Positions 32,543 to 42,697 of a stretch of DNA of 64,000 nt are shown one piece after another. The stretch comes from Phymatolithon calcareum (taxonomy: Eukaryota > Rhodophyta > Florideophyceae > Hapalidiales). How positions within the stretch are numbered: position 1 is the first letter of the stretch; every line of letters begins with the position of its first letter. Under the pieces are notes generated by a model that saw only the letters and a program-made list of their open reading frames with translations, was not told the DNA's origin and did no database searches. The position numbers and the translations under genes were made by a program. The stretch is taken from NCBI GenBank assembly GCA_977006965.1, contig OZ345370.1, positions 1,426,001 to 1,490,000 of the forward strand, given 5' to 3'.

Positions 32543-33274
32543 ATGTTTGATGTATCTCTTGTCTCAACATTCGGCAAGCGTACCATTTCTGTAAAGGTTC
32601 CTCCCTCCGCTATGTATGAGGTTCCTGTGCAAATCGAGTCATTCGATTATACTACCCTTTTCGAAGAACATCCATGTCGGAGCAGCAAGGACAAAGACGA
32701 TACGGAGGTATGGCAATCATCTAAGATGTTCCCACTTCAATCCTGCTATTACCTACCTCTTGAGATCGTACACTGCGTGCAAACCACCGAGGATAGTATA
32801 CAAGCCTCTACAAAGCAATTGCCACCGGTGACCCGCATGAATCGATACCCTTTGTTATATCTCGGGGCCACATCCGGTGGCAGCCGAGAAGCGACCACGC
32901 GCGACAACATCCGGGCGTCCATCGAAATCGCTCAAGACTGTCTTGGCGCCGGAACCAGTAGCTGTCGAGAAGCAACCCCGCGCGAAGGCGTTCCCGCGCC
33001 GACCGAAGCCTCTCGAGACAATCTCAACGCTGCCACCAGCGGCAGTCGAGAAGCTACAACACGTGAAAAAGTTCCCGCGCAAACCGAAGTCGGTAAAGAC
33101 TGTCTAGGCGCCAGCACCGTCGGCAGCCTAGAAGAAGCTTCATGCGAGCGACTACAGGGCCAAGGACGTCTTCTGGATGACTTTCAATGCGACCATCACC
33201 ACGCGGCGCTACGTTGTGAGGCACCGAATTTGTGTGAGTCGGATTTACAGGCGCGCGCAACCGGCGGCGTTTGA
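32543..33274 (+). CDS. Protein with tandem 27-residue repeats, unknown function
   Basis: This frame encodes 243 residues from ATG at 32543. The first 105 are ordinary in composition (SVKVPPSAMYEVPVQIESF). From about residue 107 there are three and a half copies of a roughly 27-residue unit: GATSGGSREATTRDN, GTSSCREATPREGV, ATSGSREATTREKV and a decayed STVGSLEEAS. Each begins with a SREAT core and ends near LGA/LNA. A single related unit occurs in the Sel1-containing fragment at 24803-25252. The gene sits between transposase remnants, so it may be cargo or a multicopy family. I do not recognise a function. Confidence 0.45.
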   Translation: MFDVSLVSTFGKRTISVKVPPSAMYEVPVQIESFDYTTLFEEHPCRSSKDKDDTEVWQSSKMFPLQSCYYLPLEIVHCVQTTEDSIQASTKQLPPVTRMNRYPLLYLGATSGGSREATTRDNIRASIEIAQDCLGAGTSSCREATPREGVPAPTEASRDNLNAATSGSREATTREKVPAQTEVGKDCLGASTVGSLEEASCERLQGQGRLLDDFQCDHHHAALRCEAPNLCESDLQARATGGV

Positions 33275-34547
33275 AGACGCAGCGCCACGCGGCGAAGGGT
33301 GGAAAGCCTGTGTAACAGTCTAACTGCCGCGACCTGTTTCCAGCGACTGCTGTAGTGTCTAAACCTCGCCGACCGAATGCGCTATATTAAGCTGAACACC
33401 GAAGATCCCTTGATCTCCAGCGCACGCATCGCAAGCTTGCAGACGCATTCGCACGGAAGCACGGATTACAGAACGTTCTTGAACCGAGACATGAGCGCGC
33501 GTAAGGCAGCAAACCGCGCAAAGAGCTCTTGGTACACCGGCTGTCCTTTCCCAGAAGGACTTGTGCGAAATGGATTAGGAAGCTGGACTGGAAATCTCTT
33601 CCGAGTTGGCGGCCCGGGCTTTTTTGATGACTACCCACCCACCTTTCAAAGACTTTCGTAGTAGTAGTCAAGTTATCGCACGTCAACAACTACGGAAATC
33701 TGGTTCTCCGGCAAGCGGTGTTGTCCGGGAGGAGGTTCTTAAGAGTTACAAGACTGTGTCCGGAAACTCTAGGAAGGAGAAGCGTTACAGGTCTCGTCGT
33801 CTCTGAGGAGCTAGACCGTTGGACGCCGTGAAAGCTAAGTCGCCAAAGTTACGGTTTAATGTTTTGAATAAACTGAGATCTTATACTACTCTGTCAAAGG
33901 CAGCCAGTCTCCAAACCTTCATATCTATCCCATTTTTTTCTGGTTCGATCTCAGTTTTAAAGAGGAAAATGTAGTATAGCGGATTCCCGATTGGACCCGC
34001 TATACCTGCGCGACAAGGTTTCAGCTCCGAAGCGCGGTTTGTTGCGGCAGAGCGTGTATTTGACTGTATGTGTAGCACCAGCGAAAGAAAGATGAGCGGC
34101 GTCGAACGCCAGGTGGATTGGGTGTCACTCACCGGCGAAGAACGAAGAGGTCGTTACGGCGTCTCATCTAGTGACGCGGACAAAGTCGGAGGTAGCACTC
34201 CTTGCCGCGAAGTGCCCAGCGCATGTGGAGGACCTAGTCCATCAATGGAAGCTGGAGTCGCAACAATGGTCCCGAAGACCTTCTCTGCGAAACCAAGCTA
34301 AGCCTGAAGTTGCTTGTTGTTTATCATAGCTTGTGCCCGTCTTTCCGCTGACAGTGTCAGCCGAAAAGTGACTACTGTACAGCAAAGTCCAGATTAATCT
34401 ACGAGGTATCATACACCAATTACTACAGGTACCCTAATGGACCAGTGGGCCAGATGGGCCGAAAAATTCTATAGGTGGCAAAAGTCCCATAGGTGGCGAA
34501 ATTTCACTCTACTACAGAAAAAATACAATTTTTAATGCGACAGTAAC
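33275..34547. other. Unassigned stretch
   Basis: No gene I can support. A 94-codon frame at 33377-33661 contains YRTFLNRDMSARKAANRA; another at 33606-33806 ends in a basic KEKRYRSRRL. A 9-bp inverted repeat (gtatagcgg) spans 33974-34005. Near 34435-34510 there are imperfect short repeats (ataggtggc). All this looks like decayed mobile DNA. Confidence 0.35.
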
Positions 34548-35913
34548 TCAAAACGCATCACTGGTTTCCTGTTCGTCCCCTTCTTCCTCTTCATTCTCAT
34601 CACTATCAATTGCAGCCCTTTTTCTAGACACTCTCGCTTTCACCAAGGCTCTGCTCTCGTCAATGTGGATTAGAAATAATCGAACAATGTCCACCATATC
34701 AATACAAGTCAACAATGCAGACCCATACTCGTGCATGGGCATCGCAACTCGCATAACTTAACCCAGCTGCATTGAATGCCACGGAACTCAGAACCAACAG
34801 TAGCAGGACGTAGGTTGTCCAACTTCCTAATTTTAGGCAAATACAGTTTGAAGTCTTCTGTTCTCCTTCAATTTGACGAAGGACGTAATAATTGCAGACC
34901 ATACCTTCACTCCTGTGACGATGATTGCGGTGGAAACAAGAGATGAGTACACCTCCTTGCCGAACTACGCACGCATCGAAAGCCGACCAATAAGATCCGA
35001 ATCCAGCCCCTTCTTGTTTTTGCGGATAAGCTCCACAAATGATCTCCACTCGGCCGGAAGGACGCACCCCAGGCCGAAGTTTAAGGTCTGGATTGACTTA
35101 ATTATGTTATTGCTTTCATCTGGATGATACGGCAAGCTTCATTTTCAACTGTACCATTTTTTAAATTGGACAGCCACTTCTTCACATCGCTCTCTGTGGC
35201 TTCCGACAAATCAAAAATTGATCCCTCCTGGTGGACAAACTCAGTCAACAGATCAATCATGGCCGAAATGACTTTCTATCCCATTTCCAAACTCGTCTTC
35301 TCGAATACTTTGAGCATATGCGGCCACGAACGATAAGAAAGTTTTAGAAGAATTTTCGGTTCGCGTCCTTCCTGCACCATGATACACAGTGTGCGTCTGG
35401 TTTTTTGGCAATTACGTAGAAAATTGCGTAGTAGAAGATTAATGAAATGATACCAAATCTTGTTCCATCGGCAGCATTTTGGAGAGTTTCCAACACCACA
35501 TCGACACACTTTACGGCATTCTGCAGTGCTACAATACGAGCTTCATTAGTGTTTAGGATGCTCTCAGCAGTCACGTCTGTAGCGCCAATTTTGCTGACAT
35601 CTTTCGGGTAGTGCTCAACCAGCGATTCGAGGATGTACTTGCGCATTCCAACCTCGTAGACTTTCCAAATAATCTTTTTCAACATATGGGAAGACTTGGA
35701 CAGTTCAACACAGCTGTGTGTGGATACAGACAACCACGCGGCCGCTTTATCAGGTTCATCGAAGGTTTTCTCAACGATTGCTTTAGTCTCCGTGATCACT
35801 TCGTCCCAAATCCCACGGTGAACAGCGTGGAATAAAACTTCCTTGCTCCTAAGCCTCGATATTTGCCGCAGACAGAGAGATATGTCTGCCATTCTGCTGA
35901 GCGTTGAGTGCAC
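34548..35913 (-). pseudogene. Decayed gene of unknown family
   Basis: Minus-strand coding from ATG at 35913. It starts MADISLCLRQISRLRSKE and continues with TFDEPDKAAAWLSVSTHS and AVKCVDVVLETLQNA, to about 35450. It is then broken. Further pieces read SWPHMLKVFEKTSLEMG, followed in the same frame by TAG and then MIDLLTEFVHQEGSIFDL, and later GCVLPAEWRSFVELIRKN in another frame. The end is acidic (SDENEEEEGDEQE) with a stop at 34548. Helix-rich and protein-like throughout, but with at least one in-frame stop and several shifts. Some breaks could be unrecognised introns. No family recognised. Confidence 0.4.
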
Positions 35914-35929
35914 AGAATAATCTTAGGCG

Positions 35930-36145
35930 GATAGTTGTGGCGTCCAACACCACTATCATGCACTTCATTTCCTATAAGGCTAGCTCAATTCAAATTGTCA
36001 TTACGGCTTGCAATTACAGAAAGCCCTTACAGTTTACATTAGAGTCATTACAGTACCGTATGTTTCGATACGTACTTACACCATGAAGCATCACCAACGG
36101 CAAGCTATAGAACCGCTGCTTATAGCTGCTTACACTGTAAGCATT
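35930..36145 (-). repeat. Copy 2 of the 240-bp inverted repeat pair
   Basis: The reverse complement matches 29335-29573, including taagtacgtatcgaaac and ggtgttggacgcca. On both sides the outer edge is followed by ggcacactgg (29243 and, inverted, 36162-36171). That would suit the outer ends of one large element, though no flanking duplication is visible. Confidence 0.7.
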
Positions 36146-36171
36146 ACAAAGCCAGTGTGCCAACTTCTGCG

Positions 36172-39100
36172 TTTAACACGCCACATAAGCGACGGCTCGC
36201 AATGTCGTGGTAGTGTCTAGCGTGCAAGAGTCCCAGTGTGGGGGGATGTCAGCCCTACTGGTTTGGGATCATAAAGGGGGAAACAAGACCCGAGAGGAGA
36301 ATGAAGAGAGCGGTTTGAGAGCGCTGAGAGAAGGGGATGAAGCTATACTGAGTATGTGCGCCCGATCCGGGAGAAGATTTGCTTAACGAAGCGGAAGCGT
36401 TAACCCGGGAACACGGGACCACAGTGGATGCACTTGCAAGGGATATCCCGATGTGGGGAAGGTCTAAGGCATGATCAATACTGTCCAACTTGGTTCTGTT
36501 TACTTTGGTGAGCCACCCAGCGGTGTATGTATCCCCGCGGACGACACTGTAATGCCGAAAAATGAGTTACAATGATTACACCTATCATATTGTTATCCTA
36601 AATTATACGTGGGATGCTAACCTAACAGTATTAACGCTAACCCAAAAAATGGGACGGGTTATGATACCCGTAAGGAGCAATTACGGAGTGGACCAATCAG
36701 TCGTCGCCCCGAAATACCAGGTCTGGTCCTTTGCACCACATGTTTCTTGATACGCGCGTTTCGTAATGCTCGAACCGCATTCCTTCTGAGCACGTGAAAG
36801 GGTCTTGATAAGAACTGTTAAATCTTCGCACTGTCCTGGATTTCCTCTGTAACGCCCGTTGCCCAAATCGACGTAGTTTCCGTTTTCTCCACGAGACCTC
36901 CAGTAGCTGACAATTGAGCTCCTCATGTTAACTCCCGTTGTGTGGGCACTGGTATCCTCATATCCATGAGAAGGGGAGACACAATGTTCAAAGATGAGTG
37001 CAAGAGCTACTGACACGGGGTGATATTCTTTAGATCTGGGGCTACTCGGAACAATTGGTTCTGGATCCACTTCATCGCGCCGAAGTGCAGAGTCGTAGAG
37101 CTTTTGGTTATCCTTATACCGTATTCTGGACGCTTCGCTTTTTGGATTTCGCACAATATGACGAACACGATCCATTGATTTTGGGTCACCAATTGAATTT
37201 CCTTTCAAAATCTTCGAGCTTCGTACAGGAAGAACGGGCGGAGGAAAGTATTCTATTTCGCACTTTGACAAAATCAAATTTCCAGTCTATAATAAATGAC
37301 ACGTGTGATATCTCTTCGCTCTCTTCTAGATCTTGTCTCGATCTTAATTGAAACTGATAAATTAGAAAATAATTCTGAATGTCCACTTGTCAAACTTCTA
37401 AATCAGTACTATACTGAGTGTCCAGAAAACGGTACGTTGGTTTTTTTAATTGATGAAAAGTTAACTTTTTGAATAACCCTCGGCATTATTCTAAATATCT
37501 ATCGGAGTACCTCTTCTCTTACCTGATACAGAAACTTAAAGAACCATTACCTCGTAAGGCCTTGCTTTGTGTTGCTGTTAAACTTCAATTGTGCTTACGT
37601 CTTGACATTGTTAAAATGTCATGTCTCCAATTCCAACTGCATGCTGAACCCGTCCAATTTTCTAGGGCGCGTTCTGTATTAGTGAATTCTCGGGCATTTA
37701 GAAACGTCTTGTTCAGCCTGTCTGCCAGTGTGGACATGTACTCTGGAACATTGTATCCGAATCTGTGTTGAAGCTGTGTTGTACTTATCCGGGGGAGGCG
37801 GCCACAGACCCACTTGAGAGCTTTTAGTCAGTGTCAGCACCTTGAGAGTCGAAGGATTTCTGGAATTGCTGATGGGCAGTCAAACGGGATCTTCAGTTTC
37901 CGGAAACTTTCGAGCTGCACACCCGCTTCCTGAAGCAGTGCGTTCTTTAGCTGTTTTAGTGAGGCCTTTGTTGCAAGCAAATCCAGGGCGTCGTACACGT
38001 GGTCCACATCTAGCATTGCCGACATGGCTTTTGCCATTCAGTGCCTGTTTTTCCTTGGTGCCGCCTCGGGTGCTTGCATCTTCTTCTTACCTCCCTGTAG
38101 CAATGATTACGTGCATACTTTCGTCCAGATACTTTTGTTGAATATAATAATTACTCATTTCTTAGCACTGGAGAGTACAAAACCCTATCTGGATATCCAA
38201 AATATGATTATGGGCTTTACTTTATCTTTGTATCACTCATTTGAGCTCAGATATCTTGGTGTTGCATCATGTACATACAGTATTAGAACCGAGTCTTACA
38301 AATTTAAATGGGCACCCGTATTCGCATTCAGGATGCCAATAAAACCTGCTTCACGTACGACTAAAATAAACCTTTATACAGAGTTTCCTTTGACTTCCCA
38401 GATTCCAATCTGGACACTCAGAAATGAAAATGGTTGGAAAATTCAATATCTTGCACACTCGGAAATAAAACTTGTCGAAATGTTCAGTATCGTGTACAGA
38501 ATGTGCACTCTGCTCGGCATATGGAATCTTTACGTGTGATAGCATAGTAATGGTCAAGTACGTTCATTGAATTTGTAGAGAGGACCTAACTGAAGGACTC
38601 CTCAATGCATTTTGCGCTAGTTCAATCCATTTTTCTTGGCTGCTCAATACATGCTCCAGCTTATTTTCCTTGATATATTTTGATGCTGCTTCGTAATTTG
38701 ACCTTGACTGACCTTTTTTTGAAATGGAGGTGAATTTGTCTTCATACTCTGGGATGGACATGCGACATACGTGTAAGAATGCACTTGAGATTATCTTGCC
38801 CTTGAATACAACTTTCTGCGATTTCTGTTACGCTTTTTGTCAATATTTCCTCCTCGTCTTGTATTTCTTTCTTCGATCGTCCAGTTCATCCTTGGCTTGC
38901 AGAGCTTCTTGAAGGTATCTCCAGCGACCCACTGCTTCACGAAATCTCGCACAATAGTTACTCTGAGATGGGTATCCATTGGCTGGTGATGCATTGATGG
39001 AACAGGTCTTTCACTGGTTATTTGCTTCTGTTATGGTTGACGTCCTACTCCTTGAAAATCGAGGCCTCTGTTTTGCACGGGACGGCTCGGCAGAGCCTTG

Positions 39101-40150
39101 CAACTCTGATTTGACTGGACAGTGACAAATTTGTTCACCACCAACGTCACAGTCCCGTTTGCACGACGTAAGTCTTGGGAACTTGCTAATCGTGACGGAA
39201 TGTTAGCTACAGGTGGTCGAAGTGCTTCATTGACTTTGTTAACACCCATACGGAACCAGAGTGGGCCGTTCACTTTCGATCCAAACCAGTCTTGATCTTG
39301 TTCTCGCATCCGGAAAGTACAAACTCCCATGTAGTGGCCTCCACTGGTTTTGAGATTGAGCGGATGGTTCGACTTGTATTCCATTCTGAATCGCTCGTCG
39401 TGTATGATCAGTTGTAGCTGTTAGACTTGTATGTCTGGAGTGGTCACCCAAAAGCCTGGAGACTCAATAGTAGATCTGGTCGTCCGGCGATGAAGTACTC
39501 AGTGGACGAGAAACCCTTTGCTCGTTCAGAGCTTTATCAGAGATTCAGAAGCTCCCGTGACGTTCAGTGACCTTGTATGAACGTCCAGATCCACCGTGAT
39601 ACTACATTTACTTTTTCTGGATGTCCAGTTTTATCCCTGGTGTCTCATGCAGTACGCCTTAGCACTCCGCTTGCTTGGTCACGCAATGTTTCTCGTTGCA
39701 AATTTTCCGTGCTACTTCCTCCAATACAAATCAGATGTCCAGTATATAAGTCTGCGAAAACACGCGAATCGACTATTTAGCAGTCGTCCGCGCTCCGTCC
39801 TCGGGTAGAGGCAGGGATGACATCTTCAGAAAATGGTTACATCCTCACGACATCCTGCTGAGTTATGATTATGAATCTCGCGTCCAAAATTTTATCTAAT
39901 TTGCCACTTGCAGCCGAAATACCTAATTTTTATAATAATTTGATAAAATGCGTCCCCGACCTCCCTCCGGGATGTCCCCAATATCGGAGATGCGGGTAAT
40001 GCAGCAAGATCGATACACCAATTGACAACGTACAAGTGGAATGTGTGGTCTGATGTCCAGGTGGTGTGAAATTTATGATAAGCATTCCTACAATTTTGGC
40101 TGACCAGAGGTACTGTACCCCGCAATGCGCGGTGGAGCGTCCCACTGCTC
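36172..40150. other. AT-rich, transposon-derived stretch without intact genes
   Basis: About 4 kb. Best frames: 36681-37277 (-, 198 codons), with GNYVDLGNGRYRGNPGQCED and VLIKTLSRAQKE; 38024-38539 (+, 171 codons), hydrophobic at the start; and minus-strand pieces at 38564-38761, 38791-38994 and 39031-39384. These read like fragments of mobile-element proteins, but I cannot name a family. A 13-bp inverted match, ctgagtgtccaga, occurs at 37413 and, inverted, near 38410. I do not call a gene here. Confidence 0.35.
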
Positions 40151-40564
40151 ATGGGGACCAATAATCCGCCCATTTTGGGAGCCATTAAAACTCCCGACGA
40201 TGCACTCCGGCGCCCCGCAGTTCCTGCCGCTTCACTCGTCCCTCTTCGCGACCAGATTAAGCGAGTGGATGTCGCTCAGGTCCTCCGACAGGAAGAAGGA
40301 ACAATGTTTTCGACGATGCAGGGGCGCAATGCACGAACGTCGCGTCGCAATGGATTCGTAATGTCTCGCTCGCACGGTTGGCTGGCCCCGGTCGAACTCT
40401 TCTCTCCCTTCCTTACCAACGCCATCGCACACCGTGTGGCGACAGTCGTGGAAATTGTCGGTGGACGTGGAAGGCTTGCTGCAGACATGCGCCGTTGTCT
40501 ACGAAAATCATCAATCTGTACGAACGTGCGACGTGCCACCTCGTCGACATCTCACCCCCTCTAG
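40151..40564 (+). CDS. Hypothetical protein, possibly the first exon of a larger gene
   Basis: This frame encodes 137 residues from ATG at 40151. Segments such as LRDQIKRVDVAQVLRQEEG and TNAIAHRVATVVEIVGGRG look protein-like and helical; the last 15 residues (RATSSTSHPL) look like read-through. Downstream, in other frames, are a Cys-rich piece (YCDGESCRTYTACSDCIKAH, ending near 40690) and, after a fold-back insertion, QLCHVIATEVLDNLSHNF. These could be parts of the same multi-exon or broken gene. No family recognised. Confidence 0.3.
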   Translation: MGTNNPPILGAIKTPDDALRRPAVPAASLVPLRDQIKRVDVAQVLRQEEGTMFSTMQGRNARTSRRNGFVMSRSHGWLAPVELFSPFLTNAIAHRVATVVEIVGGRGRLAADMRRCLRKSSICTNVRRATSSTSHPL

Positions 40565-40664
40565 CAGATCTGCAGGCCAAAACACTAGCAGAACCTATTG
40601 CGACGGGGAAAGCTGCCGTACATACACAGCATGCTCTGACTGCATCAAGGCACATGGTGATCAT

Positions 40665-41005
40665 CGGACGTGTACGATTGTCGGCCAGATACCGTCGTAG
40701 TCTTTTCTGTAAGGGTTGCTGATTCTGGTGGCGAGGGGTTGATGGATTCGCTCCGTCCTCTTTCTACCGAAATGAACACCTTTAACAGCAAAGACATCAA
40801 TTATCTTTGCGAACTTTTCATGTGTGATTTTTTGTATTAGAGCCGAAAGTGTTTTACCGTTAAGAGCCCATCAAGACTCCTATCGGTCTCTCAATGGTAC
40901 AACACTTTCGTCTCTAACACAAAAATATTACACATCAAAACTTCGCTAACTTAATCGATCTCTTTGCTACTACAGTAAAGGCGGACGTGTCCGATTGTCG
41001 GCCAG
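40665..41005. repeat. Fold-back insertion flanked by 24-bp direct repeats
   Basis: The 24-bp sequence cggacgtgt-a/c-cgattgtcggccag occurs at 40665-40688 and 40982-41005 with one difference. Between them, about 40776-40981 forms a long imperfect hairpin. Left-arm blocks such as gcgaacttttcatgtgtga and gccgaaagtgtttta match the reverse complement of the right arm (gcgaagttttgatgtgtaa, gacgaaagtgttgta). The arms are about 90 nt with a short centre near 40885. It interrupts what looks like coding sequence and resembles a fold-back MITE; a small-RNA precursor is the alternative. Confidence 0.65.
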
Positions 41006-41460
41006 CTTTGCCATGTCATTGCCACTGAGGTACTGGACAATCTGTCGCACAACTTTTTGCGTTGTGAGGACGGGGTGTATTGGCAGGCTTTTGTTGTCGA
41101 CCAAAAGTGCGCAGACATTGGCAGCTTGTCAAGCGTTCTACCTGGTCACAGCGGGCGTACAGACCGTTAATAACTCGTACTTGTCTTTCTTCCGATTCGC
41201 TTTCGACAGTATGATGGACGGAGGAGTGCCCCATTTGTGGTGTCCAACTGTTCTGCATCAGATTATCAAGGCGATTGCGGAACGAATTTCCATTTCTGCA
41301 CTTACACTAACAGATTTCACTTCCCTTCCTTTCCAGGTGCGCTTCCACATACGAATGGTCGCATCGTTCAACTAGTGAAACGAGGCATTGCCAAAGTGTA
41401 CGATTCCATTGAGAATGCTCCATTCGGCGACGTAGACATCATGTTCCCCACCAATTTTTA
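41006..41460 (+). other. Exon-like coding pieces
   Basis: Right after the fold-back a frame reads QLCHVIATEVLDNLSHNF then LRCEDGVYWQAFVVDQK, and stops near 41170. A second frame follows a pyrimidine-rich AG (ctttccag, near 41337) and reads LPHTNGRIVQLVKRGIAK then DSIENAPFGDVDIMF, to a stop at 41460. Both look like real protein and could be exons of the gene that begins at 40151. I could not find donors that join them. Confidence 0.3.
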
Positions 41461-42697
41461 GCAGCTGTCACCAGCATATCATCAAATTACGCTACGATAT
41501 GTGATGTCGTATCAGGCTGCCACATTGAGCGTGCGCAAAAAACGCATATTGGTAATGGATGCCGCTCAGGAAAGGTATTATTTTTGTTCTGTTCTTGAGG
41601 GCGAACTGTTTCTCTTGACTAGACACTTCAGCAGCCAAGGCTAGGGGAGTTCTTGTGTGAATGTACGCATCAAGGATTGGAACTTGCTTGTTATGTCCTA
41701 TCATGCATGGCTCGGGAATTTCTACATTTCCCTCTTTGAGAATACCCCGAGTCGACATGAAACTATCGAAACACAGCTGTGCCGTGCCACCTTGTATCGT
41801 TATCTTCGCGAAACACAATCCGCTGTTCGGATTCCATCTGCACTGAGAGATCCCATTCCTCCAAAACCGTATAGAAATGCTCAAACGAATGCGACGCCTT
41901 CAGCAGAGTGCTGCCAACAACGGTGATCTAGAACTTCCCCGTCGCCAAAAATATAGCTCGCCACAAATCGCATTCTCAAGCTCTATCAACATGCAGAATG
42001 GCACTACACAGTGCAAGAACGCAATAATGTCCTTGGTGTCCGGCTAGTGAGACAGAGAATATGAGAAATAGTACGAACAGAGGAAGAAGCTGATATCGTG
42101 GGAGGGTCAGAACGGGTTGGTGGAATGTTCCCCTGAACAGGGCCAACTTTGACATCATGCTTGCGTGGGCTTGACTACTACGCATGGCGAAAATGGTTTT
42201 GTAGCTGTTGACTCTGGCGTCAAAGTAGGTAGTCACGCAGTCCATTTTTAGCATACGGGAAATACAGCACGATCGATTGTGCGTGCACGCAGACATCGCA
42301 GATTGCAGGAGGCGACCCCGCAGTACCTTTTTGTGTGGTGAGATATTGGATCAGATTGTCTTCGAGGGTTTCACTGATTTTGTAACACTGCTGTGCAATT
42401 TCACACAACACGCGATCAGTTGTAGCATGTTGTACATCTTGCAATTTGCCAACCTACACTTGTAATTACCAGTAGTGAAATACAAGGGCTGGGAAACCGA
42501 GCTTATCAACAGGGTTCTCCACCAGTTCATGCGCAGTTTGCTTGATGTTGTCAGCAAGGCAGCACAGTCGCTAGCAATGGCATAAGATGACTAAGAGGAA
42601 GTGTATATAGCCGGCAACATGGCTGCATGCAAATATATTTTACTCGCAGCTTACTTTCTTGATTATCCATTGCCCCTTTCAATACATAGTAGCTAAG
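41461..42697. other. Unassigned stretch
   Basis: No intact gene. A minus-strand frame at 42444-42220 (VLCEIAQQCYKISETLEDN) is protein-like and helix-rich but short. The rest is shadow frames. It is probably decayed mobile or gene-remnant DNA downstream of the tandem-domain gene. Confidence 0.35.

Noticed and set aside
37413-38420. 13-bp inverted pair ctgagtgtccaga as mariner-like ends.
   Set aside because: Only 13 bp, no TA duplication at the right side, and no transposase between them.
38024-38539. A 171-codon plus-strand frame with a hydrophobic start.
   Set aside because: AT-rich surroundings make long chance frames likely, the composition is unremarkable, and no motif supports it.
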